From assembly GCF_900088535.1 (NCBI RefSeq), contig NZ_LT578417.1, forward strand, positions 2,232,001-2,296,000: a DNA stretch of 64,000 bases, given 5' to 3'. Each line of letters begins with the position of its first letter. Within the stretch, counting starts at the first letter, position 1. This DNA comes from Cyanobium sp. NIES-981. GTDB taxonomy: Bacteria; Cyanobacteriota; Cyanobacteriia; PCC-6307; Cyanobiaceae. The notes under the pieces were generated by a model. It made no database searches. It worked only from the letters and a program-made list of their open reading frames with translations, and had not been told where the DNA came from. Shown here one piece after another: positions 48,387 through 57,157 of this stretch. A program made the position numbers and the translations under genes.

Positions 48387-49646
48387 ATGACGACGTACTC
48401 CATTGAGTTCGCTAAACACATCCTGCTTCAGTTCGGTGTGATCCTGGCGGTGGGATCGAGCTGTGCGGTTCTCTCCAAGAAGCTGAAAATCCCCGATGTG
48501 GTCACCTTCCTGCTCGTGGGAACCCTTCTCGGGCCCGGGGGTTTGGGCTGGATCGACATCAAGGCCGACTCGGCGCTGAACCAGCTGCTGTTGATCTTCG
48601 GGTCCTGCTATCTGCTCTTCGATGGCGGGGTTTCCATGCGTTTCCGGGTCATCCAGGAGGTGTGGGTCACCATCGTGTCGCTCGCCACGGCCGGGGTTCT
48701 GATCACCGCCGCGATCACCGGCCTGGCTGCCCACGTCTTCCTGGGCCTGCCCTTCCTCGTGGCACTGCTGCTGGCTTCGGTGATCGCCTCCACGGACCCG
48801 GCCACCCTGATCCCCGTCTTCCGCCAGGTGAGGGTGAAGGACCGGGTCTCCCAGACGGTGATGTCGGAGTCGGCCTTCAACGACGCCACCGGAGCCATCC
48901 TCACCTTCTCGGTGCTGGGGGTTGCCATGGGTACGGGCCAGTTCTCGCTGCAGGCTGCCGCCCTTGAACTGGTGCACCAGGCCCTGCTCGGCCTGGTGGC
49001 GGGGGCCCTGCTCGGTTACCTGGCGGCCACCCTGATCGCCCATGAGCGCTATGGCTTTCTGCAGGAATACGCTCCGCTGGTGTCGTTGATGGCCGTGATC
49101 GCGGCCTACCTCGGCGCCAGCGGCCTGCACGCCAGTGGTTTCATGGCCGTCTTCGTGTTCGGCTTCATGGTGGGGAACAAGGAGCTGTTCGGCTTTGAAA
49201 TGAAGGAGGGTGAGCAGGAGCGGATGGACGATTTTGTCGAAACGACTTCGTTGATCATGCGGATGTTCATCTTCTTTCTGCTCGGCAGTCAGGTTGACTT
49301 CGCCCTGATCAACCAGTACTTCCTCGGCGGAATCGGGGTGGTGGTGGTGTTGATGCTGGTGGCCCGACCGATCACGGTGTTCGTGTGTGCTCTGCCGGAT
49401 CGCCGCGCCCGCTGGTCGATCGAAGAGCTGCTGTTCATCTGTTGGACCCGGGAGACCGGTGTCATTCCGGGGGCGCTGGCGGGTCTGATGCTCGGGGTCG
49501 GCGCCCCCCAGGCTCGGCTGATCTCCTCGGTGACCTTCCTGGCCATCCTGGTCACGATTCTCACCCAGGCCACCACCACCCGCTGGCTGGCTGGCCGGCT
49601 CGGGCTGCTGGAGGCTTCTGCGCCGGCAGAAGCAGCGTCCAGGTGA
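48387..49646 (+). CDS. Cation/proton antiporter, CPA1 (NhaP-like) family
   Basis: A 419-residue membrane protein with about 12 hydrophobic segments. LLLASVIASTDPATLIPVF and VMSESAFNDATGAILTF carry the paired Thr-Asp and Asn-Asp motifs of CPA1 Na+/H+ antiporters. The cytoplasmic tail is very short. It is inserted between the ureABC unit and ureD and is the only non-urea gene there; a role in pH or ion balance during urea use is a guess from position. Confidence 0.88.
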   Translation: MTTYSIEFAKHILLQFGVILAVGSSCAVLSKKLKIPDVVTFLLVGTLLGPGGLGWIDIKADSALNQLLLIFGSCYLLFDGGVSMRFRVIQEVWVTIVSLATAGVLITAAITGLAAHVFLGLPFLVALLLASVIASTDPATLIPVFRQVRVKDRVSQTVMSESAFNDATGAILTFSVLGVAMGTGQFSLQAAALELVHQALLGLVAGALLGYLAATLIAHERYGFLQEYAPLVSLMAVIAAYLGASGLHASGFMAVFVFGFMVGNKELFGFEMKEGEQERMDDFVETTSLIMRMFIFFLLGSQVDFALINQYFLGGIGVVVVLMLVARPITVFVCALPDRRARWSIEELLFICWTRETGVIPGALAGLMLGVGAPQARLISSVTFLAILVTILTQATTTRWLAGRLGLLEASAPAEAASR

Positions 49647-49652
49647 GGCCAC

Positions 49653-50513
49653 TCAGCCCAGCGGCCGCTCCTGGAAGGGCCACACCCTGGGCAGGTCCGG
49701 GTCCGCCAGGTTCCGGACCTGGCGGACCCGGGCCCAGATCCGGGTGAACCAGTAGCGGGCCGCCTGGCTGGAGTGGCCCCGGTAGCGGGCCACCAGGCCC
49801 GGCTCCAGCGCGCCGCAGGCCATCTCACCGCTCAGGCCGGCCCGGTCCCGGCGGCAGCCCTCGAGCAGGCTCGTCAGCGTCGTGGTGGCCAGGGTGTCCG
49901 GCGCCGCCCACACCAGCGAGCCATACACCGGCGCTCCCGCCAGGCCGTGCTCCCCCTCCAGACAGCCCCCCGCCAGTTCCGTGCGGTCCACCAGCACCCA
50001 CTCGCTCGCCCCGTTCCGCTGCCGCCGGATCTCGAGGGCCGAGCGCCAGCGGCCCGATCCGAGCGTCTCCCCGGCCGCCGTGCGGCCCAGGCGCACCACC
50101 TCGCCCCCCAGAAAGGAGGCTCCCGCGGCCAGGTTCACCCGGCAGTGCTGCTCGAACAGCCCATCGGCGTAGAGCACGAGCTCCTGGGGCAGCCACTCCA
50201 GGTCGGCCCCCTCCTCGAGGCTGAAGTGCAGATCCTGACGGGCCCAGCGGCCCGCGGGGGCCTCCCGGCAGCGGCCAACGGAGCCATAGATCTTCTGGGC
50301 GGCCACGCTGGTGAGCAGAGCCCGGCTGCCGGGGGCGAGGCCGGCCGTGATGCTCAGCCGATCGCCGCCCACCAGGCCCCCGGCGGTGTGCAGCAGCGGC
50401 AGCTCACAGCGGCCATCGGCGTGGGGAAAGGCGCGTTGCAGTTTGAGCGGTGCGCTCGTTTCCCCCTGGTGAACCGTGTCCGCCCGCGGGTCCTGCCCGC
50501 GGCGGCGGAACAA
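49653..50513 (-). CDS. ureD: Urease accessory protein UreD (5' end unclear, possible frameshift)
   Basis: Scaffold of the urease activation complex with UreF and UreG. Conserved parts: APLKLQRAFP, LLHTAGGLVGGDRLSI, LLTSVAAQKIYGS and YWFTRIWARVRQV. With TTG 50513 as start, the normal UreD N-terminus is missing. In the same frame upstream lies PPWHGKARLLF, the usual beginning, but with no start codon. An ATG at 50586 in another frame would join it if the G5 run at 50536-50540 had one base fewer. It is therefore either a frameshift (real or assembly) or an unusual start. Confidence 0.85.
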   Translation of the reverse strand: MFRRRGQDPRADTVHQGETSAPLKLQRAFPHADGRCELPLLHTAGGLVGGDRLSITAGLAPGSRALLTSVAAQKIYGSVGRCREAPAGRWARQDLHFSLEEGADLEWLPQELVLYADGLFEQHCRVNLAAGASFLGGEVVRLGRTAAGETLGSGRWRSALEIRRQRNGASEWVLVDRTELAGGCLEGEHGLAGAPVYGSLVWAAPDTLATTTLTSLLEGCRRDRAGLSGEMACGALEPGLVARYRGHSSQAARYWFTRIWARVRQVRNLADPDLPRVWPFQERPLG

Positions 50514-50584
50514 CAGCCGGGCCTTGCCATGCCACGGGGGATTCCCTGTGATGCTGGTGATCGTCCCGTCCGCGTGCTCCGGCC

Positions 50585-51097
50585 ATGATCCCCGCCGCCG
50601 CGCCCGCTGCGCCAGCCTCCGGCCCCCTGCTCCTCACCCGCAGGCTGGGGGAGCGGGCCGGGGGAGAGGCGACCCTGAAGCTGGCCCTCAGCGCCGAGGA
50701 GCGCAGCCGGCTGCGGGGCCTGCGCCAGAGCGTCTGTGGTTGCCCGCTGCTGCTGCAGCTCCCCCGGGGTGAGCCGCTGCGGCCGGGCGAACTGCTCGGG
50801 GGAGCCAGCGCCGAGCCGCTGGTGCGGATCGAGGCCGCCCCCGAGCCGCTGCTGCGGGTCACCGCGGCTTCCGAACTCGGCCTGTTGCAGGCGGCCTACC
50901 ACCTCGGCAACCGCCATGTGGCGATGGAGATCAAGACCGGGGAACTGCGGTTGCTGGCGGATCCGGTGCTGGCCCATCTGCTCGAACACCGGGGCCTGAC
51001 CGTGACCGAGGTGGTCGCCCCCTTCCTGCCGGAGGCGGGGGCCTATGCCCCGGCCATCGACCACACCCACACCCACACCCACACCCATGGGCATTGA
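50585..51097 (+). CDS. ureE: Urease accessory protein UreE (nickel metallochaperone)
   Basis: Delivers Ni2+ to apo-urease. The 170-residue protein has the central AAYHLGNRHVAMEIKTGEL with the conserved metal-binding His, and a C-terminal tail of Thr-His repeats ending [11 protein letters not shown] that can bind extra nickel. The tail is encoded by a CACACC hexamer repeat. The first codons overlap an ATG on the opposite strand that may start ureD; a later start is possible. Confidence 0.93.
   Translation: MIPAAAPAAPASGPLLLTRRLGERAGGEATLKLALSAEERSRLRGLRQSVCGCPLLLQLPRGEPLRPGELLGGASAEPLVRIEAAPEPLLRVTAASELGLLQAAYHLGNRHVAMEIKTGELRLLADPVLAHLLEHRGLTVTEVVAPFLPEAGAYAPAIDHTHTHTHTHGH
51059..51086. repeat. 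CACACC hexamer repeat encoding the UreE His tail
   Basis: About four and a half units of CACACC end at the ureF start codon. The unit length of 6 keeps frame, so slippage would add or remove Thr-His pairs and shift the spacing before ureF. Confidence 0.8.
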
Positions 51098-51728
51098 GCG
51101 GCTCCGCCTGTTCCAGCTGGTCAGCCCGGCGCTGCCGGTGGGCGCGTTCAGCTATGCCGAGGGACTGGAGGCCCTGGTGCAGGCCGGCCGCCTGGAGGAT
51201 GGCCCTGCCGTGGCCCGCTGGCTGCAGGACGAGCTCCACCGGGGCGTGCTGGCCATCGAGGCGGCCTGGCTGCCCGCGTTGATGGAGGCTTCGCCGCAGG
51301 AGCTGCAGGACCGGGACCGCTGGCTGCTGGCCCTGCGGGAGGCCCACGAGGTTCGGGCCCAGCAGCGCCAGATGGGCGGCTCGCTGCTGCGGCTGCTGGC
51401 CGACCTGGGATTTTCCATGCCCAGGCTCGACCTGGCCTGGCCGGCGGCCTTCGCCCTGGCAGGCCGGGCCCTGGATCTCCCTGCAGCCGATGTGGTGGAG
51501 GCCTACCTCTATGGCTGGGTGGCCAACCAGCTGAGTGCGGCGGTGCGCCTGGTGCCCCTGGGCTCCACCGAGGCCCAGCGGCTGCAGCTGGCCCTGGCGC
51601 CGCTGATACAGGAGCGGGCGGTGGAGCTGGCGGCGGCCGATCCGCGCCAGCTCTGGAACGGGGGGGTGGGCGCCGGCATCGCCCAGCTGCGCCATGCTGA
51701 GCTCTACTCCCGGTTGTTCAGGAGCTGA
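51087..51728 (+). CDS. ureF: Urease accessory protein UreF
   Basis: GTPase-gating partner in the UreDFG nickel-insertion complex. The 213-residue, mainly helical protein has [20 protein letters not shown] at the N-terminus and [22 protein letters not shown], both family hallmarks. ATG 51087 overlaps the last 11 bases of ureE; a longer frame upstream runs through the His-tail repeat and is unlikely. Confidence 0.94.
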   Translation: MGIERLRLFQLVSPALPVGAFSYAEGLEALVQAGRLEDGPAVARWLQDELHRGVLAIEAAWLPALMEASPQELQDRDRWLLALREAHEVRAQQRQMGGSLLRLLADLGFSMPRLDLAWPAAFALAGRALDLPAADVVEAYLYGWVANQLSAAVRLVPLGSTEAQRLQLALAPLIQERAVELAAADPRQLWNGGVGAGIAQLRHAELYSRLFRS

Positions 51729-51736
51729 ACGGGGCC

Positions 51737-52345
51737 ATGAGCAAGCTGCGTGTGGGTGTCGCCGGCCCGGTGGGCTCCGGCAAGACGGCCCTGGTGGAGG
51801 CCCTCTGCCGCCGCCTGCGCCAGCAGCTGCAGCTGGCCGTGGTCACCAACGACATCTACACCCAGGAGGATGCCCAGTTCCTCACCCGGGCCGGGGCGCT
51901 GGAGCCGGAGCGCATCCGGGGCGTGGAAACGGGAGGGTGTCCCCACACCGCCATCCGGGAAGACTGCTCGATCAACCGGGCCGCCGTGCGGGAGCTGGAG
52001 GAGGCCTTCCCCGATCTCGATCTGGTGCTGGTGGAGAGCGGCGGCGACAACCTGGCCGCCAGTTTCAGCCCTGAACTGGTGGATCTCTGCATCTATGTGA
52101 TCGATGTGGCCGCCGGTGACAAGATCCCCCGCAAGGGCGGCCCCGGCATCACCCGCTCCGATCTGCTGGTGATCAACAAGATCGACCTGGCCGCGATGGT
52201 GGGGGCCAGCCTGGAGGTGATGGAGCGCGATACCGAGCGGATGCGGCCGGGGCGGCCCTGGTGCTTCACCAATCTGCGCAGTGGCGAGGGGTTGGAGGCG
52301 GTGGAGGCGTTTCTGCTGCGTCAACTGCCAGTCGTCACGAACTAA
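51737..52345 (+). CDS. ureG: Urease accessory GTPase UreG
   Basis: SIMIBI-class GTPase that couples GTP hydrolysis to nickel insertion. The 202-residue protein has the P-loop [10 protein letters not shown], the Ni-binding Cys-Pro-His in [27 protein letters not shown] and the NKID guanine motif. It lies 8 bases after ureF. No terminator follows; a structured gap leads to urtA. Confidence 0.97.
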   Translation: MSKLRVGVAGPVGSGKTALVEALCRRLRQQLQLAVVTNDIYTQEDAQFLTRAGALEPERIRGVETGGCPHTAIREDCSINRAAVRELEEAFPDLDLVLVESGGDNLAASFSPELVDLCIYVIDVAAGDKIPRKGGPGITRSDLLVINKIDLAAMVGASLEVMERDTERMRPGRPWCFTNLRSGEGLEAVEAFLLRQLPVVTN

Positions 52346-52378
52346 CACAATTCGTTGAAGATCAGCGGGCATGGCTTG

Positions 52379-52551
52379 GCGGGTTCGGGGCACCCGCTTC
52401 AGAACGTTGCGCTGGGGCTGCTGCCAGGGGTCTCCCCATGCAAGGGGATGGGTCAGGTGCCACTGACCAGCCCGGCAAAGTGTGGCCTTGGCTACATTCC
52501 ATCGGTTGCCCGCTGGATACGGTCCGCTATGCCGCTGAATCGCAGCGGACC
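52379..52551 (+). promoter_or_regulatory. Structured leader upstream of urtA with several hairpins
   Basis: The 234-base ureG-urtA gap contains perfect stems: GCGGGT/ACCCGC (52379-52397), CCCC/GGGG (52434-52446), GGTCAG/CTGACC (52451-52468) and GGTCCGCT/AGCGGACC (52521-52551, 15-base loop). The last ends 28 bases before the urtA start. It could be a processed leader, a site limiting read-through from ureG, or an RNA regulator. No known riboswitch class was recognised. Confidence 0.45.
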
Positions 52552-52579
52552 ATTCGGCGGTTCTTCCGTAGGAGCTTCT

Positions 52580-53887
52580 ATGACCCCTTCCTTCATGGGC
52601 AAAGCCATGGGCAAGACGTCGCTGCGCCTGTTCAGCGGTGCCACGGCCCTGGCCACCTCCCTCACCCTTGTGGCCTGCGGAGGAGGCGAACAGGCCTCCG
52701 GGGATTTCGACGGTGAAGTGAAGGTCGGGATCCTTCATTCCCGCTCGGGCACCATGGCCATCTCCGAGAACACGGTGGCCGAAGCCGAGTTGATGGCGAT
52801 CGATGAGATCAATGCCAAGGGCGGCATCACGATCGATGGCAAGAAGCTCAAGATCGTTCCTGTCGAGGAAGACGGAGCCTCGGATTGGCCCACCTTCGCC
52901 GAGAAGGCCAAGAAACTGATCGATCAGGATCAGGTGGCCGTGGTGTTCGGCGGTTGGACCTCCGCCAGCCGCAAGGCCATGCTGCCTGTCTTCGAGGCCA
53001 AGGATCACTTCCTCTTCTATCCGATTCAGTACGAAGGCCAGGAGTGCTCCAAGAACATCTTCTACAGCGGTGCTGCCCCCAACCAGCAGGCTGAGCCCGC
53101 TGTTGACTGGCTGCTCAAGAACAAGGGCAAGGACTTCTTCCTGGTGGGCTCCGACTACGTGTATCCACGTACGGCCAACACCATCATGAAGGAGCAGCTC
53201 AAGGCCATGGGCGGCACCGTGGTGGGTGAGGACTACCTGCCTCTGGGCAACACGGAAGTCGCCCCGATCATTGCCAAGATCAAGCAGGCCCTCCCCAACG
53301 GCGGCGTGATTGTCAACACCCTGAACGGCGACAGCAACGTGGCCTTCTTCAAGCAGATGAAGGCCGCTGGGATCACGCCAGCCAACGGCTACTCGATCAT
53401 GAGCTTCTCGATCGCCGAGGAGGAAGTGGCGGCCATCGGTCCTGAGTATCTCGAGGGCACCTTCGCGGCCTGGAACTTCTTCCAGTCGCTCGACACTCCC
53501 GCTTCCAAGGAGTTCACCGAGAACTTCAAGAAGAAGTACGGCGATAACCGCGTCACCAATGACCCGGCGGAATCTGCCTACATGATGGTGTACCTGTGGG
53601 CCGCTGCTGCCGAGAAGGCCAACAGCGTCGACGACAACAAGGTGCGTGAAGCCCTGATCGGTGTCAGCTTCGACGCTCCCCAGGGCACCGTCACCGTGCA
53701 GCCCAATCACCACGTCGAGAAGCGCGTGCTGATCGGTGAGGTGCAGAAGGACGGCATGTTCAAGATCGTCGAGGACAAGGGCGTGATCAAGCCCATCGCC
53801 TGGAACCAGTTTGTGCCCGAAACCAAGGGCTTCACCTGCGACTGGACCCGCACGGACGTGCCCGATCCCGGCAAGTTCAAGATGTGA
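52580..53887 (+). CDS. urtA: Urea ABC transporter substrate-binding lipoprotein UrtA
   Basis: Periplasmic urea receptor. The 435-residue precursor has a signal peptide with lipobox LVAC (Cys about 33). The mature protein has KVGILHSRSGTMAISENTV, VVFGGWTSASRKAMLPVF and FYPIQYEGQECSKNIFY, all typical of UrtA rather than LivK amino-acid receptors. Strong Shine-Dalgarno TAGGAG lies 6 bases before ATG 52580; the frame is open further upstream but that part includes the structured leader. Confidence 0.97.
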   Translation: MTPSFMGKAMGKTSLRLFSGATALATSLTLVACGGGEQASGDFDGEVKVGILHSRSGTMAISENTVAEAELMAIDEINAKGGITIDGKKLKIVPVEEDGASDWPTFAEKAKKLIDQDQVAVVFGGWTSASRKAMLPVFEAKDHFLFYPIQYEGQECSKNIFYSGAAPNQQAEPAVDWLLKNKGKDFFLVGSDYVYPRTANTIMKEQLKAMGGTVVGEDYLPLGNTEVAPIIAKIKQALPNGGVIVNTLNGDSNVAFFKQMKAAGITPANGYSIMSFSIAEEEVAAIGPEYLEGTFAAWNFFQSLDTPASKEFTENFKKKYGDNRVTNDPAESAYMMVYLWAAAAEKANSVDDNKVREALIGVSFDAPQGTVTVQPNHHVEKRVLIGEVQKDGMFKIVEDKGVIKPIAWNQFVPETKGFTCDWTRTDVPDPGKFKM

Positions 53888-53943
53888 GCCGCCAGGCGTC
53901 GATGACCCACCCCCCGCCCAGGGGGAGGGGTTGCCTCGGCGCC

Positions 53944-53972
53944 GGAAGGGGGAGCCACCTCCCCCTTCCTTT
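53944..53972 (+). promoter_or_regulatory. Strong hairpin between urtA and urtB
   Basis: A perfect 11-bp stem GGAAGGGGGAG/CTCCCCCTTCC with loop CCAC is followed by TTTC. It resembles a leaky terminator or 3'-stabilising hairpin that lets the binding-protein message exceed the permease messages. Confidence 0.7.
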
Positions 53973-54099
53973 CATGGGTCGCTTCCTGTGTCGCTGACAT
54001 CCTGTTCCTGAATTCGGCTCTCCCTGAAGGATGGCCGCATCAGGGCAACCGGGGCCTCTGCGCTGTTCTCTGTTCCCCTGGGCGCCCCTGCGAGGGCCT

Positions 54100-55257
54100 A
54101 TGGATCTCTTCAACGAAACCCTCTTCAACGGCCTCGCCATCGGATCGGTGCTCGTGCTGGCCGCCCTCGGCCTGGCCGTGGTGTTCGGCCTGATGGGTGT
54201 GATCAACATGGCCCACGGCGAGCTGATGATGCTCGGGGCCTACACCACCTTCGTGGTGCAGAACCTCTTCAAGAACGGCCCGCTGGAAGCCCTCTTCCCG
54301 CTCTACATCATCCTGGCGATCCCCGCCGCCTTCCTGGTGAGCGGTCTGGCCGGATTGCTGCTGGAGAAGACGGTGATCCGCCGTCTCTACGGCCGACCGC
54401 TGGAGACCCTGCTCGCCACCTGGGGGGTGAGCCTGATCCTGCAGCAGTTCGTGCGCTCGGTGAGCAGCGCCTTCGCCATCGGCCTGGTGGTGGCGGTGGT
54501 GGTGGGTCTGCTGGTGCCGAAGTTCACCCCCCGCACCTGGTGGCAGCAGCGCTGGACCCCCCTGCTGGGTGTGGGCAGCTGGATCGTGGCGGCGCTTGCC
54601 GGTGTGGTTCTCGCCAGCGTTCTCGGCGGCGTGAGGGTGCTCGATCAGCCCTGGTTCAGTGCCCGCAACATCGACGTGACGGCACCCGTGTGGCTGCGCG
54701 GCTCCCTGCAGGTCGGGGCGCTCACCATGCCGGTGGCCCGCTTGTTCATCATCGCCCTCACGATCGTCTCGCTGGTGGCGGTCACCTGGTTTCTCCAGAA
54801 GAGCGTCTGGGGGATCCGCATCCGTGCCGTGACCCAGAACCGGCCGATGAGCGACTGCCTGGGCATCCCCACCGAAACGGTGGATGCGCTCACCTTCCTG
54901 GTGGGCTCCGGTCTGGCGGGCGTAGCGGGCGTGGCTGTGACCCTGCTGGGCTCGGTGGGGCCGAATCTCGGCGGCAACTACATCGTGGACTGTTTCATGG
55001 TGGTGGTGCTCGGCGGGGTGGGCAAGCTGCTGGGCACTGTTGTGGCCGCTCTGGGCATCGGCGTGCTCAGCTATGTGATCGGTTCGGGCTCGCTGCTGCT
55101 GGTGTGGCCCGCCATGCCGGAGGGGCTCAACGCCCTGGTCACCTTCTTCGCCACCACCTCGATGGCGAAAGTGCTCGTGTTCGCCGTGATCGTGGTGTTC
55201 CTGCAGTTCAGGCCCGCTGGCCTGTTCCCGCAGAAGGGACGCATGGTGGAGGCCTGA
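54100..55257 (+). CDS. urtB: Urea ABC transporter permease UrtB
   Basis: Membrane permease of the LivH type, 385 residues, with about nine hydrophobic segments. The N-terminus NETLFNGLAIGSVLVLAALG, LMGVINMAHGELMMLGAY and TWGVSLILQQFVR are characteristic. ATG 54100 is preferred over an in-frame upstream start because the conserved sequence begins there. It lies three bases before urtC. Confidence 0.94.
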   Translation: MDLFNETLFNGLAIGSVLVLAALGLAVVFGLMGVINMAHGELMMLGAYTTFVVQNLFKNGPLEALFPLYIILAIPAAFLVSGLAGLLLEKTVIRRLYGRPLETLLATWGVSLILQQFVRSVSSAFAIGLVVAVVVGLLVPKFTPRTWWQQRWTPLLGVGSWIVAALAGVVLASVLGGVRVLDQPWFSARNIDVTAPVWLRGSLQVGALTMPVARLFIIALTIVSLVAVTWFLQKSVWGIRIRAVTQNRPMSDCLGIPTETVDALTFLVGSGLAGVAGVAVTLLGSVGPNLGGNYIVDCFMVVVLGGVGKLLGTVVAALGIGVLSYVIGSGSLLLVWPAMPEGLNALVTFFATTSMAKVLVFAVIVVFLQFRPAGLFPQKGRMVEA

Positions 55258-55260
55258 TCC

Positions 55261-56388
55261 ATGCCACGCCTGCGTCAATGGTTGCCCTGGCTGCTGATCA
55301 TCGCGGCCGGCCTCATCCTTCCGGCCGTGCTGCCGCCCTTTCGGCTCAACCTCCTCGGCCGCTTTCTCTCCCTCGGCATCGTGGCCCTGGGCATCGACCT
55401 GATCTGGGGCTTCACCGGCCTGCTCAGCCTGGGTCAGGGCATCTTCTTCGCCCTCGGGGGCTATGCCATCGGCATGTACCTCCAGCTCAAGAGCCTGCAG
55501 CCCGGCCAGCTGCCCGAGTTCTTCGGCCTCTATGGCGTTCAGGAACTGCCGGCCTTCTGGAAGCCGTTCGGCTCACCCCTGTTCACCTTCCTCTGCATCT
55601 GGGTGTTGCCGGCCCTCGTGGCGGGGGTGCTGGGCTATCTGGTGTTCCGCAACCGCATCAAGGGGGTCTACTTCTCGATCCTCACCCAGGCCTCCCTGCT
55701 GGTGTTCTTCAACTTCTTCAACGGCCAGCAGAAGCTGATCAATGGCACCAACGGCCTCAAGACCGACACGGCGCGCATCTTCGGCCAGCTGGTGGGCAGT
55801 GACGGCATGCAGCGCTGGCTGTTCTGGCTCACCCTGCTGCTGGTGGTGGCCTCCTGGGTGCTGTGCCGCTGGCTCACCCGCGGCCGCTTCGGCGATGCGC
55901 TGATCGCCATTCGTGACGACGAACCACGCCTGCGCTTCACCGGCTACAACCCCACGGCCTACAAGACGGTGGTCTTCGCCATCGCCGGCGCCCTGGCCGG
56001 GGTGAGCGGTGCCCTCTACACCGTGCAGTCCGGCATCATCTCGCCCCAGTTCATGGCCGTGCCGTTCTCGATCGAGATGGTGATCTGGGTTGCCGTCGGC
56101 GGACGGGGCACCCTGATCGGCGCCGTGCTCGGCGCCGTGCTGATCAACTACGCCAAGAGCCTGGTGAGCGAGCAGCTGCCGGAAACCTGGCTGTTCATCC
56201 AGGGCGGCCTCTTCCTTCTGGTGGTCACCGCCTTGCCCGATGGGCTGGTGGGCTGGTGGCGTCAGGGTGGTCCGCGCCATCTCCAGGCCATGGTGGGCTG
56301 GCCGCCGCTGGCACCCACCTACCCCAGCCTCGATCTCGATCCGGCTGTGCAGGCTGAAAAGCACGACCTTCAGGGAGGTGGGTCATGA
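55261..56388 (+). CDS. urtC: Urea ABC transporter permease UrtC
   Basis: Second permease, LivM type, 375 residues with about nine hydrophobic segments. GIDLIWGFTGLLSLGQGIFF and FAIAGALAGVSGALY are family signatures. The C-terminal 40 residues form a soluble extension. The stop overlaps the urtD start by 4 bases (ATGA). Confidence 0.94.
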   Translation: MPRLRQWLPWLLIIAAGLILPAVLPPFRLNLLGRFLSLGIVALGIDLIWGFTGLLSLGQGIFFALGGYAIGMYLQLKSLQPGQLPEFFGLYGVQELPAFWKPFGSPLFTFLCIWVLPALVAGVLGYLVFRNRIKGVYFSILTQASLLVFFNFFNGQQKLINGTNGLKTDTARIFGQLVGSDGMQRWLFWLTLLLVVASWVLCRWLTRGRFGDALIAIRDDEPRLRFTGYNPTAYKTVVFAIAGALAGVSGALYTVQSGIISPQFMAVPFSIEMVIWVAVGGRGTLIGAVLGAVLINYAKSLVSEQLPETWLFIQGGLFLLVVTALPDGLVGWWRQGGPRHLQAMVGWPPLAPTYPSLDLDPAVQAEKHDLQGGGS

Positions 56389-57146
56389 CTGTGTCACCGC
56401 TGCTGGAACTGCGTGGGGTGAGTGTGAGCTTCGATGGCTTCTGGGCCCTCAGCGATCTCAACCTCGCCCTCGCACCCGGTGAACTGCGCGCCGTGATCGG
56501 TCCGAACGGCGCCGGCAAGACCACCTTCCTGGATGTGATCACCGGCAAGGTGAAACCCACCAAGGGGGAGGTTCACTTCCGTGGTCAGTCGTTGCTGGGC
56601 ATCAGCGAACACAAGATCGCCAGGCTGGGTATCGGCCGCAAATTCCAGACCCCGCGCGTGTATCAGAACCTCACGCCGCGGCGCAACCTGGAGCTGGCCG
56701 TCAGCCGGCGGTCGTCTCCCTTTGATCTGCTCTTCGGCCGGCTGGATTCCACCGCCAGGGACCGGGTGCAGCACCTTCTGGGCGTGGTGGGGCTCGAGCC
56801 CCATGCCAACCAGCGGGCCGGGGGCCTCTCCCACGGCCAGAAGCAGTGGCTGGAGATCGCCATGCTGGTGGCACAGGATCCGCAGCTGCTGCTGGTGGAC
56901 GAGCCCGTGGCTGGCCTCACCGACGAGGAGACCAAACTCACGGCTGATCTGCTCAAGCAGCTCTCCGGGGATCACACCGTGCTGGTGATCGAGCACGACA
57001 TGGAGTTCATCCGCGATCTGCAGGCGCCGGTCACGGTGCTCCATGAAGGTCACGTGCTGTGTGAGGGCCCCATGGATCAGGTGCAGAGCGATCCGCGGGT
57101 GATCGAGGTGTATCTCGGCAGCGAAACCGAGGGTGAATTCAACTGA
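56385..57146 (+). CDS. urtD: Urea ABC transporter ATP-binding protein UrtD
   Basis: First ATPase subunit, LivG type, 253 residues. Walker A GPNGAGKTT, signature LSHGQKQWLE and Walker B LLLVDEPVAGL are all present. The start forms an ATGA overlap with urtC. Confidence 0.95.
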   Translation: MTVSPLLELRGVSVSFDGFWALSDLNLALAPGELRAVIGPNGAGKTTFLDVITGKVKPTKGEVHFRGQSLLGISEHKIARLGIGRKFQTPRVYQNLTPRRNLELAVSRRSSPFDLLFGRLDSTARDRVQHLLGVVGLEPHANQRAGGLSHGQKQWLEIAMLVAQDPQLLLVDEPVAGLTDEETKLTADLLKQLSGDHTVLVIEHDMEFIRDLQAPVTVLHEGHVLCEGPMDQVQSDPRVIEVYLGSETEGEFN

Positions 57147-57157
57147 CTTCCAAGCCG

